A stretch of DNA of 64,000 nucleotides from Gemmatimonas sp. UBA7669 (lineage in GTDB: Bacteria; Gemmatimonadota; Gemmatimonadetes; Gemmatimonadales; Gemmatimonadaceae). A program made the translations under genes and the position numbers. The first letter of the stretch is position 1. Each line of letters begins with the position of its first letter. Below, in pieces: positions 42,495 through 51,750 of this stretch. The stretch lies in NCBI RefSeq assembly GCF_002483225.1, contig NZ_DLHL01000043.1, forward strand, positions 41,091 to 105,090. Direction: 5' to 3'. The notes beneath the pieces are model-generated. The model did no database searches, was not told the DNA's origin, and saw only the letters and a list, made by a program, of their open reading frames with translations.

Positions 42495-43064
42495 GTGACT
42501 GCACCGGAATCGACGCACGAGGTGACCCGTCTGCTGGAAGCGCTGCAGGCGGGCGCGGAAGGTGCGTCTGACCAGCTGGCACCGCTGGTATACCATGAAC
42601 TGCATGCGCTGGCGGTGCACTTCATGCGCCGCGAGCGCGAGGACCACACGCTGCAGCCCACGGCGCTGGTCAGTGAGGCGTACATGCGGCTCATGGGGCA
42701 GCAGCAGGTCTCCTGGCAGAATCGCGCGCACTTCTATGGGATTGCGGCGCAGGCCATGCGGCGCATTCTCGTGGATCACGCGCGCCGTGCGCGGGCCGCC
42801 AAGCGTGAGGGCGGCGAGCGGGTCACGCTCGATGAGTCGGTCGCAGACCACAGCGAGCGCTCGGTGGACCTGCTGGCGCTGGACGATGCCCTCAATCGTC
42901 TGGCGGTGGCCCTGCCGCGTCAGGCCCGGGTGGTGGAACTGCGCTTCTTCAGCGGACTCGACATCGACGAGACGGCCGAGGTGCTGGGCATTTCGCCCGC
43001 CACGGTGAAGCGCGACTGGACCTTTGCCAAGGCGTTTCTGCAGCGGGAAATGGACATGCGCTGA
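42495..43064 (+). CDS. ECF-type sigma-70 factor
   Basis: A sigma factor of 189 aa with region 2 (LVSEAYMRLMG, FYGIAAQAMRRILVDHARRARAAKREGG) and region 4 (LPRQARVVELRFFSGLDIDETAEVLGISPATVKRDW). The pattern matches the ECF subgroup (TIGR02999-like) that is abundant in Acidobacteria, Planctomycetes and relatives and often sits beside Ser/Thr kinases or surface protein genes. The start is GTG at 42495. It is divergent from the UvrC-like gene and 136 bp upstream of the large metzincin lipoprotein, which it may control. No anti-sigma gene is adjacent. Confidence 0.88.
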   Translation: MTAPESTHEVTRLLEALQAGAEGASDQLAPLVYHELHALAVHFMRREREDHTLQPTALVSEAYMRLMGQQQVSWQNRAHFYGIAAQAMRRILVDHARRARAAKREGGERVTLDESVADHSERSVDLLALDDALNRLAVALPRQARVVELRFFSGLDIDETAEVLGISPATVKRDWTFAKAFLQREMDMR

Positions 43065-43200
43065 GGGGGCCGTCCCGTCCGGTAGGTCCCGTTCAATGAA
43101 ATGAGCCAATCCCCGGCGGCGCTACGCGTGTCAGGAAGACCCGCTGTGTGGCTCATCGACGCCACCCGGCTCAGTCCTGAACCTCAACCGGGAAGCACCC

Positions 43201-46200
43201 ATGACGCCGTGGGATAGAGGCAAACGAAGTGGATGGTCAACCATATGGACTGGTATGGCCGCCCTGATGGTCCTTGCGGGGTGTGGAGATTCCTCCGGAC
43301 CCAAGGCCATCGCCACGGTGAGCATCTCTCCAGCGACGCTGCAATTGCAGCCCGGTGAGACCAGCAACCTGACGGCCACGGCGCGCGACGCAGATGGTAA
43401 TGCGTTGACGGGGCGCAACCTGGTCTGGAACTCGGGCAATCCGGCAGTGGCCACGGTGTCCGCCAGCGGACTCGTCACCGGCGTAAGTGACGGAACCGCC
43501 ACCATTACGGCGACGGCCGGGAGCATCGTGGGTAGCGGCACGGTCACGGTGCGCTCGTCGGTGGTCAGCATCTCGCTCACGCCGTCTACCGCCGAGTTGG
43601 TGGTGGGACGGGCGCCGATCACGCTGGCCGCCAGCGTGCGCAGCAACAATGGACGGGAACTGACAGATCGTCCGCTGCAATGGAGTTCGTCGGCACCCAC
43701 CGTGGCGACAGTGAGTGCCAGTGGCGTGGTCAGCGCGGTGGCACCAGGACAGAGCACGATCACTGCAACCAGTGAAGGCGTGTCGGGATCGGCCGTGATC
43801 GTCGTGGCGCCCGACCCCTGTTCGGTGGTGCGTACCATCACGCTGAGCCAACCGATTTCGGGCGCCCTGCGCGCCACCGATTGCCGATTGGCCGACAGCA
43901 CGGCGGTACAGCGCTTCGGCTTCACGCTGACGACGCGCACCAAGGTCGAGATCCTCATGAACAGCAGCGAGATCGACTCGTACGTGTTCGTACTGGATTC
44001 CGCGCGTCGGGTGGTGGTGCAGGATGACGATGGTGGTGGCGGGCGCAACTCGCGCATTCTGCGCACGCTGCCGGCCGGTCGCTATGAAATTCTTGCCAAC
44101 GTCTACGACGCCGGGTCGTTCGGTTCGTATCAGCTGTCGCTGCTGCCGGCGCCCCCTGCCTGTGTGGTGGGTCGCGCGCTGTCCTTGCCGGCCACAGTGA
44201 ATGCAACGCTCGATCTCAATGCCTGTCGGCAGAACGATGGCAGTCTTGAAGATCGCTACGATCTCACGGTGACGAGTCGCGGTGTGTACCGCGTGGACAT
44301 GAACAGCTCGGCGGTCGACGCGGTAGCCGTGATTCTCGATGAGGCCGAGCGGGTCGTGGCGCAGGATGACGACAGCGGCAACGGCAACGATGCACGCATT
44401 GAGGTGCAGCTCGATCCGGGCCGCTACACGGTGCTCGCGCGGGCGTATCCGGGCCAGACGGGTGCGTACGCGCTGTCGGCCCGGGTGGCGATCGATCCGT
44501 GCGGCGTGAATCGACTCATCGAAGTGGGGCAGGTCATCAACGGCGTGCTCACGCGTGATGACTGCGCGTTCAGTGAAGGAGGCGGAGCACCGCGCTATCT
44601 GCAGCGCTACGGACTGATTCTCAACCAGCAGACCACGGTGCAGGTTGAGATGACGAGTACGGCGGTGGATGCGTTTCTCATCGTGCAGAACGGACAGAGT
44701 GGTGCGGTGGTGGCCTCCAACGACGATCTGGGACCTGGCACCACCAACGCGCGTGCGGTGGCCACGCTGCCAGCCGGTGCCTATATCGTGAACGTCACCA
44801 CCTACGATGCCGGCGAGACGGGGGCGTTTCGGTTGTCCGTGGTGGTGCCCACTCCCACCAACGTACAAGTGCAGGTAACGCCGGGCTCCCTGTCGATGCA
44901 GCCCGGACAGTTGCAGCAACTGGCGGCCAATGTGAGCGGGTCGGCCAACACGGCGGTGACGTGGAGCAGCAGCGATGCCAATGTGGTGAGCGTGACGCCA
45001 CAGGGCGTGATTCGCGGTATCACGGTGGGCAGCGCACGCATCACGGCCACGTCGGTTGCCGATCCCACACGCAGCGGCTTTGCCACGGTCACGGTCGGCA
45101 CGTCGGGCGCGGGTCCCAACCTCGACATTCCTGCCGTGTATCTGGTGCAGGCGGTGCAGCAACTGGATGGTCGCGTCCCGTTGGTGGCGGACCGCCAGGC
45201 TGTCGCGCGCGTCTTTGTGCGCGCGAGTGTGTCCGGTGCTCCGCAGGCTGCCGTACGGCTGCGCGTGGTGCAGAACGGCACAGTGGTTGGCACCTACACG
45301 GGCATGGCCACACCAACGCTGGCGCCGGACGAAAGCTGCTGCTCGGCCAACATCGCCATTCCGGCCAGTGTGGTGAAGCCAGGCATGGGCATCGTGGCCG
45401 AGGTGGATCCGGACAACCTGCTGGCCGAGGCAAGCGAGAGCGACAATCTGTATCCGCAGAACGGTCAGCCGCTGCCGCTCACGGTGGTCAACATGCCGCC
45501 GTTCAACATTCGCATGATTCCGGTGCAGCAGGCTCGCAACGGACCGCTGGCGCAGGCCACCACCTCGCTGTTCAACACGCTCCGTGTGGTGTGGCCACTC
45601 GCTGCGGTGAACGCCACGGTGCGCACGCCGCTCATGATCGACTACACGGTGGCCACCCAGGGCTTCGATGACTGGGCCCGTCTGGTGCGCGACATCGAGA
45701 TCCTGCGTCAGATCGAAGGTGGCGCCGACTTCTACTATGGCCTCCTGCGCACGCAGGGCACGAGCGGTGTGCTTGGCCTGGCCAACGGCATTCCGGCGCG
45801 CACGGCCATCGGCGTGGATGAGTTCTCCGACTTTGGCGCCGAGGAAGCACGCATTACGTTCGCGCACGAGATGGGGCATGTGCTGGGATTGCGTCACGCC
45901 CCCTGTGGTGGCGCTGCCGGGCCCGATCCCAACTATCCGTTTGCGGATGGTCGCGCTGGCGTGTGGGGCATGGACACGTTCTTTGGCAACGTGCTCAAGC
46001 CGCCCACCGGCACTGATATCATGACCTACTGCCCCAACCAGTGGGTGAGTGCGTACAACTATCGCAAGGTCTTCGACAACCGTCTCGCGAGTCCGAATGG
46101 TGCACGCATGGCGTCCACAAGTACGCTCATGGTGTCCGGTGCCATATCGCGTGGCGTGGTGACCGTGGACCCGGCATTCTCGGTGACGACGGTTCCCGCC

Positions 46201-46677
46201 ACGAACGCGACGAATGGTCGCTACGAGGTGGAGGGCCGTGATGCCAACGATGTCGTGTTGTTCCGGTGGGGCTTTGATCCCTATCGCGTGGAGGACGGCG
46301 AAGAAGGATCGGAGGCCTTTGTCGTGGCGGTGCCGGTGGCGCCGGCCCTGCAGGAGCGCGTCGCCCAACTGGTGGTTCGTGAGCGCAACGGTGTGGCCCG
46401 GTCCACGCGTGGGGCTCGGCATGCCGTGAGCGAGCTCCCCGATCTGATGTCACTGCGGCGGCGTGGAGCCACGGCGTCGATTGCGTGGTCTGCCGCTGAC
46501 GTACCCGCGGTGATGGTCCGCTCGCGAACCTCGGGTGAGATCCTCGCCATCGCGCGACGGGGTGCGCTGGACCTGGAACCCCTGGGTGACACCAACGCTC
46601 TCGAGGTGCTGGTGTCCACCGGTGTGCGCAGCGTGCCGCTGCAAGTGGATCTGGCACGCGGAGCACTGCGCCGATGA
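43201..46677 (+). CDS. Giant secreted lipoprotein with Ig-like, PPC and CARDB-like domains and a metzincin-type protease core
   Basis: A protein of 1158 aa. The signal peptide ends in the lipobox MVLAGC. Domain order: two Big_2 Ig-like domains (about 35-200), three pre-peptidase C-terminal domains (about 205-550; repeats with ILxTLPAGRYEILA or similar), a third Big_2 domain (about 555-640), a CARDB-like segment (about 640-770) and a zinc metalloprotease region. There HEMGHVLGLRH (H889, E890, H893, H899) and the Met-turn DIMTYC identify a metzincin. An Ig-like tail follows. Likely role: surface or extracellular protein degradation or adhesion. An ECF sigma gene lies upstream. Confidence 0.82.
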   Translation: MTPWDRGKRSGWSTIWTGMAALMVLAGCGDSSGPKAIATVSISPATLQLQPGETSNLTATARDADGNALTGRNLVWNSGNPAVATVSASGLVTGVSDGTATITATAGSIVGSGTVTVRSSVVSISLTPSTAELVVGRAPITLAASVRSNNGRELTDRPLQWSSSAPTVATVSASGVVSAVAPGQSTITATSEGVSGSAVIVVAPDPCSVVRTITLSQPISGALRATDCRLADSTAVQRFGFTLTTRTKVEILMNSSEIDSYVFVLDSARRVVVQDDDGGGGRNSRILRTLPAGRYEILANVYDAGSFGSYQLSLLPAPPACVVGRALSLPATVNATLDLNACRQNDGSLEDRYDLTVTSRGVYRVDMNSSAVDAVAVILDEAERVVAQDDDSGNGNDARIEVQLDPGRYTVLARAYPGQTGAYALSARVAIDPCGVNRLIEVGQVINGVLTRDDCAFSEGGGAPRYLQRYGLILNQQTTVQVEMTSTAVDAFLIVQNGQSGAVVASNDDLGPGTTNARAVATLPAGAYIVNVTTYDAGETGAFRLSVVVPTPTNVQVQVTPGSLSMQPGQLQQLAANVSGSANTAVTWSSSDANVVSVTPQGVIRGITVGSARITATSVADPTRSGFATVTVGTSGAGPNLDIPAVYLVQAVQQLDGRVPLVADRQAVARVFVRASVSGAPQAAVRLRVVQNGTVVGTYTGMATPTLAPDESCCSANIAIPASVVKPGMGIVAEVDPDNLLAEASESDNLYPQNGQPLPLTVVNMPPFNIRMIPVQQARNGPLAQATTSLFNTLRVVWPLAAVNATVRTPLMIDYTVATQGFDDWARLVRDIEILRQIEGGADFYYGLLRTQGTSGVLGLANGIPARTAIGVDEFSDFGAEEARITFAHEMGHVLGLRHAPCGGAAGPDPNYPFADGRAGVWGMDTFFGNVLKPPTGTDIMTYCPNQWVSAYNYRKVFDNRLASPNGARMASTSTLMVSGAISRGVVTVDPAFSVTTVPATNATNGRYEVEGRDANDVVLFRWGFDPYRVEDGEEGSEAFVVAVPVAPALQERVAQLVVRERNGVARSTRGARHAVSELPDLMSLRRRGATASIAWSAADVPAVMVRSRTSGEILAIARRGALDLEPLGDTNALEVLVSTGVRSVPLQVDLARGALRR

Positions 46678-46769
46678 ACACCTCCTCAGTCCTTCGTGCA
46701 AGCCTTCGTCCGGACAGTCGCATACTCCGGTTTGCTCACACAGCTCGCAACGCCACCAAGGGAGACGGT

Positions 46770-47135
46770 ATGACACGCATGTCGATAGGTTCTGCCACGT
46801 CACGTCGATGGGCCATGCGCATATGTACACCGGTCATGCTGCTGACCCTCTGCGCTGCGGCTCCGGCCGCGGCGCAGAGCCGGGCGGACGCGGGGCCTGG
46901 GTCTGCCGTCGCCATGCAGGACGCGTCGCAGGACGCGTCGCTGGACGCCGTCAATGCGCTGGTGCTGCAACGCACCAAGGCCAAGGGCGCTGGGCCCTCC
47001 GCCGGCGCACGCAGCAAGACCAAATCGGCGACGTCGCCGGCACGCAAGCCCTCTGATGCGGCGGCCGCTGTTGCACCACCCAAGGGTTGGGCGCCGCTGC
47101 CGTCCGCGCCGCGACCCGCCGCCAAGCGTCGCTGA
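46770..47135 (+). CDS. Small secreted Ala/Lys-rich protein
   Basis: A protein of 121 aa from ATG 46770, which has GGAG 5 bases upstream; a longer frame starts at 46674 and overlaps the previous stop (ATGA), so 153 aa is possible. The signal peptide ends near AAAPAAAQ. The mature part is low-complexity (QDASQDASLD, then KTKSATSPARK and a Pro/Ala end) with no recognised domain. A perfect terminator follows. It is probably co-transcribed with the metzincin gene. Confidence 0.5.
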   Translation: MTRMSIGSATSRRWAMRICTPVMLLTLCAAAPAAAQSRADAGPGSAVAMQDASQDASLDAVNALVLQRTKAKGAGPSAGARSKTKSATSPARKPSDAAAAVAPPKGWAPLPSAPRPAAKRR

Positions 47136-47177
47136 ACGTCGGCGAGCTTCCACCACGGACCATGATGGTCACAACAA

Positions 47178-47213
47178 CAGGGCCCGGCACCAGAACATCG
47201 GTGCCGGGCCCTG
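47178..47213. terminator. Perfect terminator hairpin between convergent genes
   Basis: A 14-bp perfect inverted repeat (47178-47191 with 47200-47213) around an 8-nt loop lies 43 bp after the small secreted protein gene and 14 bp before the stop of the convergent kinase. Both transcripts could end here. Confidence 0.85.
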
Positions 47214-47227
47214 GGGTATTGCGGCGG

Positions 47228-48916
47228 TCAGCGCAGCGTTACGGCATCCAGGAGTCGTACGCTGGTCACGTGCCAGGTGCCGTTGCGCAGCGAGAGCTCG
47301 GCCTGTGCGCGTGCGCTCTGCCGTCGGTTGGCACCGAAGGGTGAGCGCACCGTGACGGTGAGTGGCATGACGGCAGTGGCCTCGTTGCCGTTCAGCGCCA
47401 CGTCGGCGTCGCCATTCACACTCGCGCTGATCCGTTGTTCACTGGCGAGCGCCAGCCATGCGTCTCTCGCATCGCCACGCAGCAGACGCGCCGCGCCATC
47501 GCGCGTGCCAAGCACGCCCACCGCATCACTGACCGCGCCGCGAATGCGCACCGCCGATTCGGCGGCCGACAACGTGGGGGCCTCACGCGACGCCAATCGG
47601 GTCGACTCACGCTCCCCCGTCACCGCGGATTCCACCGGCGTTGGGGCCGGTGTCGGGTCTGGCACCGCCACTGGTGGCTTCGTTGGCGGTCGAACCGGTG
47701 CGGTGCGCGATGGCGGCGTCTGCTCTCCGCCACGCACCGGGGGCGGCGGTTCGCTGCGTGGTGGCGGCAACGGCGTAGTCACGGCGCCCGACCCCTCGCC
47801 AATGAGTCGACCGGTGATGTCGCGCTGCGGCATGAGGGCCCGCGGGTCTGGGTCGACGAGCGTGCGCGTTGCGGTGGCGCTGCCCTCGTCTAGCGATGCG
47901 CCATCGACTGATCGAGCTGGAGCTGGTGCGATGGCCAGATAGCCCACACCAGCCGCGAGGACGGCACAGGCTGCGAGGAGCGCGGACAAAGGGATGCGGG
48001 CCAGCAGGCCCGGTCGTGAAGCCGCCGCACTCGTCGACACCAGCGGTGCGGCCGCCGCCGCAGTGCCTGACGCAGGCGGTGTATGCCCTGATGCGACCGT
48101 GTACTCCGCTCGCACGCGCTCAAGTGCTTCGCTGAACGCCTGTGCCGTGGGGAAGCGGGCATCGGGTTCATGCTGCATGGCACGCTGCACGATGTCATTG
48201 AGCACGGCCGGTGTGCCAGGCACCAGACTCTGCAACGGCGGCGGTGTGTCCTGCAGCTTGCGCAGGATCAGCGCATAGTCGGAATCGGCCTCGAACGGCA
48301 CACGGCCGGTGACCAGTTCGAACAACACTGCGCCCATGGCATACACATCCGTGCGGGCATCCACCTCTTCACCACGCAATTGCTCGGGCGCCATGTAGAG
48401 AGGCGTACCGACGGTATGTCCCGTTTGCGTGCGACGATGCTGGCCACGGAGGCGCGCAATGCCGAAGTCCATGACCTTCACCACGCCCGCGCTCGAGACC
48501 ATGATGTTGGCCGGCTTGATATCGCGGTGCACAACACCCATGTCGTGTGCATGATCGAGGGCATCGAGCGCCTCCATGCACCACGCCACCACACGCGTCC
48601 ACGGCAAGGCCCCACTGCGCTCGACGAGCTGCTCGAGGGTTTCGCCGCGCACGAACTCCATGACCATGTGCAGCTCGCCGTCATGTCGTTCAAGGCCGTG
48701 CAGGATGGCAATGTGCGGATGATTGAGACGAGCCAGCGCGCGGGCCTCACTGAGAAAGCGGTCGACGAGATCCTCGCGGTGGCCCAGTTCCGGACGCAGC
48801 ACCTTGATGGCCACGTCGCGTTCGAGCAGACGGTCGACCGCACGGTACACGGTACCCATGCCACCGTCTCCCAGTCGTTGCACGATCTGGTAGTTGCCGA
48901 CCACCCGGTCGATCAT
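47228..48916 (-). CDS. Transmembrane Ser/Thr protein kinase
   Basis: A Hanks-type kinase of 562 aa. The kinase domain spans residues about 8-270: GDGGMGTVYRA, catalytic Lys in DVAIKVLRPE, catalytic loop HRDIKPANI, DFG in VMDFGIA and APE in YMAPEQ. A membrane segment follows (about 320-345, LSALLAACAVLAAGVGYLAIA), then a Pro-rich linker and an NTF2-like periplasmic C-terminal domain (LASEQRISASVNGDADVALN, LRNGTWHVTSVRLLDA). ATG 48916 overlaps the PP2C stop by 4 bases. It is the last gene of an FHA/protease-phosphatase-kinase operon, so kinase and phosphatase act as a pair. Confidence 0.88.
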   Translation of the reverse strand: MIDRVVGNYQIVQRLGDGGMGTVYRAVDRLLERDVAIKVLRPELGHREDLVDRFLSEARALARLNHPHIAILHGLERHDGELHMVMEFVRGETLEQLVERSGALPWTRVVAWCMEALDALDHAHDMGVVHRDIKPANIMVSSAGVVKVMDFGIARLRGQHRRTQTGHTVGTPLYMAPEQLRGEEVDARTDVYAMGAVLFELVTGRVPFEADSDYALILRKLQDTPPPLQSLVPGTPAVLNDIVQRAMQHEPDARFPTAQAFSEALERVRAEYTVASGHTPPASGTAAAAAPLVSTSAAASRPGLLARIPLSALLAACAVLAAGVGYLAIAPAPARSVDGASLDEGSATATRTLVDPDPRALMPQRDITGRLIGEGSGAVTTPLPPPRSEPPPPVRGGEQTPPSRTAPVRPPTKPPVAVPDPTPAPTPVESAVTGERESTRLASREAPTLSAAESAVRIRGAVSDAVGVLGTRDGAARLLRGDARDAWLALASEQRISASVNGDADVALNGNEATAVMPLTVTVRSPFGANRRQSARAQAELSLRNGTWHVTSVRLLDAVTLR

Positions 48917-49746
48917 GGCGTGACGCCCTCGTCGACGACATCGATGATGACCACGGAGATGTTGTCGTGCCCCCCGGCCTCGCGCGCCCGGGCGACGAGC
49001 TGTGCGGCGCGCTCCGCCGTCGGGACCGCCGCCGCCAACACACGGCTGAGTGCGTCGTGCGCGACCAGATCGTACAGGCCATCGGTGCACAGCAGCAACC
49101 GATCGCCGTGGCGCAGCGCCACGGGATGTGTCCAGGCCGTCACGGCCACTGCATCCTGACTGCCGAGCGCGCGCGAGATGACATTGCGGTCGGGATGCTG
49201 GCGCGCGTCATCGGTGGACAACAGCCCCTGACGCACCATATGCATGACCGCGGAGTGGTCCTGCGTCATGACCAGCAGGTCGCCATCACGCAGCAGGTAG
49301 CAGCGCGTATCACCCACATGTGCGCACCAGACCGCACCATCCACCAGCGCCACCGCGCAGCAGGTGCTGCCCATGCCCTGTTGCGAGGGCTGTTTGCGAC
49401 TGGCCTCGCGAATGCGTGCATTGGCGGCCTGTAGCGCCTCGACGAGCGTGGCGGGCCAGGTCTGCTGCCGTTCTTCGACCGCGCGCTGCACCGTCTGCAC
49501 GATGGTATCGACAGCGAGCGACGCGGCCACTTCGCCGGCCTCATGTCCTCCCATGCCGTCGCACACCACCGCCAGCCCCTGCAGGTCATCGGCTCGGCTG
49601 TCCACGCGCAGCGCGACCGCGTCTTCGTTGATGCTGCGCACGCAGCCCACGTCGGTGGCGGCCGCGGCGTGATACTGCCGCTGCCGCCCGAGGGCCGCCA
49701 CTCGCCATTGGTCGTTGGTGCGCCGGATGGCGTCAGCCGGCTTCAT
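48913..49746 (-). CDS. PP2C-type Ser/Thr protein phosphatase
   Basis: A cytoplasmic phosphatase of 277 aa. The metal-binding and catalytic motifs are in order: TDVGCVRSINEDA, VVCDGMGGHEAGEVAA, HVGDTRCYLLRDG, LCTDGLYDLV and GGHDNISVVII. It removes phosphate from Ser/Thr, here probably from the adjacent kinase and the FHA protein. It overlaps both neighbours by 4 bases (ATGA at 49743-49746 and 48913-48916), which implies coupled translation. The order FHA-phosphatase-kinase recalls the Fha/PppA/PpkA switch of T6SS and the general PstP/PknB pairs. Confidence 0.93.
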   Translation of the reverse strand: MKPADAIRRTNDQWRVAALGRQRQYHAAAATDVGCVRSINEDAVALRVDSRADDLQGLAVVCDGMGGHEAGEVAASLAVDTIVQTVQRAVEERQQTWPATLVEALQAANARIREASRKQPSQQGMGSTCCAVALVDGAVWCAHVGDTRCYLLRDGDLLVMTQDHSAVMHMVRQGLLSTDDARQHPDRNVISRALGSQDAVAVTAWTHPVALRHGDRLLLCTDGLYDLVAHDALSRVLAAAVPTAERAAQLVARAREAGGHDNISVVIIDVVDEGVTP

Positions 49747-51539
49747 CGCTGCGTGGTCGGGTCGCCGATCCGCAGCAGTTCCATGCCGTAGCGGATGGGG
49801 ATGGCGAACGACACCTGCACATCGGCAGTCTTGCCTGCGAAGTAGATGCCGACGACGTTGCCCGACACATCGAACATGGGCCCGCCGCTGTTGCCACCGC
49901 CGGTGGAATTGATCGTGAGCTGGTAGGTGTCACCACTTGGCGCGTAGGTCATGAACCCATCGCGCACTTCGGCATCGGCGGCGCGCAGAATCTTGCCGAT
50001 GTTGCCGGCCGACAACGTGGGATCAGGCAGCGTGCGCTGCTGCATCTCGCGGTTGAACATGTCACGCGACTTGATGACCGTGATGACCTCCTCTGACACA
50101 CCCGGATATCCCATGACTGTCACGGCATCGCCCTGACGCGTCTGATCGTAGGTGTCCGACATGGTGACGAACGGCAGCGCCTGCGGGGCGTCCACCTTGA
50201 TGAGCGCCACGTCGTGTCGCTGCGAGGGGCGCACGTTGCTGGCTTCAAAGGGCGTAGGGTCCTTGGGGAAGCGCACGTACAGATATTCCACCCGCGCCTG
50301 GAAATCGCCGATGTCGCCCTTGGGACCGGCCTGCCGCGTTTCTGAGGGAATCCACTGCTGCGGAGGCCGGGTGATGATGGGCTGACCGCTGGCGTCGAGC
50401 ATTGGCTGACCGGAGCTGGGATCAATGAGTGGTCCCACGTCTTCCGCATCAAAGCGATACCAGGTTTGCCAATTGTAGGCCACGTGGCGGTTGGTGAGGA
50501 TGAAGCCGTTCTCCGACACCACGAAGCCCGAACCGCGTGAGCTCACGCCAATGGGGCGTCCCGCATACTGATCGAGCGTGAGGGCCGGCTCGATGCTGTT
50601 CTGCACTTGTACGTATGCCGGCACGACATCCTGCCCATTGTCGAGGATGCGGCGCTTCTGTCCCTTCACGCGATACTCGTTGGGAACCAGGCGGTGATAC
50701 ACCTGACCGCCCGTCCCGCGGTAAGTGAGCTTCCAACTGAAGTCCACTTGCACAATGGCTGGTGCGTTGCGCGCCGCAATTTCGGCGGGCTGCAGTTGCT
50801 GAGACAACGCGTTGGCGCGCGATCCCTCGCGCCGCAGGCTGTCGAGACCACTCGCCGCTGCGGCCGTGCCGGATGCAAGCTCCTGCGCGGTCTGCCAGCG
50901 ATTGAAGCCAACCACGCCCAACGCGACCACAAGCACCCCAGCCATACCCAGCAGCATGTTGCGCTGAGACTGCGAGCGGGTCTCGCCGATGAGCCGCTCC
51001 ACCGTGGCCTTGCCAACGGCGCCCGGCGCGGGCTGGCCTTTGGCGCCTGGCTGCGCTGATCCGCCATCGTGCTTGCCACCCGAAGCGCCTCCTGGAGCGG
51101 CTCCCGCAGCTGCTGCACCGGCAGCGATGCCGACCGCAGGCGCACCCAGTCGTGTCTCCACCACCTCAAAGCTGCCAATGCGTGTGGCCTTCACGGACCC
51201 CGCGGGCCGGGGATCGAGATCAAACTCGATCTCCGGACCTCCGGCGCCAAGTTGAATGACGTCGCCGGGTGTGAGGACGTGCTCGCCCATGAGACGCACC
51301 TTGTTGACGAAGGTGCCGTTGCGACTGGCAAGATCACTGAGCACAAAGCGCGCCGGATCGCTGCCATCGCGACTGATGCGGGCATGCTGACGTCCCACGA
51401 GATCATCGCGGTCGGGATCGAATCGCACCTCACACGAGGGGTCGCGGCCGAAGGTCAGCGTGCGGACGTTGGCGAGAGGAAACTCCTCGCGCTGATTGGC
51501 TTTCGATCCTCTGAGGTGGTGCAGGACGACGCGATCCAT
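49743..51539 (-). CDS. Transmembrane FHA-domain protein with periplasmic trypsin-like protease
   Basis: A protein of 598 aa in three parts. Residues 1-110 form an FHA domain that binds phosphothreonine (TFGRDPSCEVRF, GRQHARI, LASRNGTFVN). A Pro/Ala linker and one membrane helix follow (about 195-213, MLLGMAGVLVVALGVVGF). The C-terminal half is a DegP-like serine protease with the triad H352 (LTNRHVAY), D443 (RHDVALIKVD) and S551 (GGGNSGGPMF). So the phosphopeptide reader is cytoplasmic and the protease periplasmic. It is first in the operon with PP2C and the kinase. This layout suggests that phosphorylation inside controls proteolysis outside; the family is not one I can name. Confidence 0.82.
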   Translation of the reverse strand: MDRVVLHHLRGSKANQREEFPLANVRTLTFGRDPSCEVRFDPDRDDLVGRQHARISRDGSDPARFVLSDLASRNGTFVNKVRLMGEHVLTPGDVIQLGAGGPEIEFDLDPRPAGSVKATRIGSFEVVETRLGAPAVGIAAGAAAAGAAPGGASGGKHDGGSAQPGAKGQPAPGAVGKATVERLIGETRSQSQRNMLLGMAGVLVVALGVVGFNRWQTAQELASGTAAAASGLDSLRREGSRANALSQQLQPAEIAARNAPAIVQVDFSWKLTYRGTGGQVYHRLVPNEYRVKGQKRRILDNGQDVVPAYVQVQNSIEPALTLDQYAGRPIGVSSRGSGFVVSENGFILTNRHVAYNWQTWYRFDAEDVGPLIDPSSGQPMLDASGQPIITRPPQQWIPSETRQAGPKGDIGDFQARVEYLYVRFPKDPTPFEASNVRPSQRHDVALIKVDAPQALPFVTMSDTYDQTRQGDAVTVMGYPGVSEEVITVIKSRDMFNREMQQRTLPDPTLSAGNIGKILRAADAEVRDGFMTYAPSGDTYQLTINSTGGGNSGGPMFDVSGNVVGIYFAGKTADVQVSFAIPIRYGMELLRIGDPTTQR

Positions 51540-51750
51540 GGGTGGTGGTCTCCGGGCGGCTGACGAGCGAGTGAACGAGCGGAAGGAAAGGCCCGCGCAA
51601 CGGGCATCACTTCACCACGCGCAGGCGGCGCGCATTCCGGCTCATGAGCCACGAAGGCGCGGGGCTGCGCGTGTTGAAGCGGACAGTCCCCATTCCCGTC
51701 GCTGTCCACTTCGAGGTTCCTCACGCCGCCCGACCAATCAGGAGCTGTCC

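Noticed and set aside
43237..46422. A 1061-codon open frame on the minus strand
   Set aside because: It lies antisense to the metzincin lipoprotein, is rich in His and Arg, and has no domain. It is the shadow of a GC-rich coding gene.
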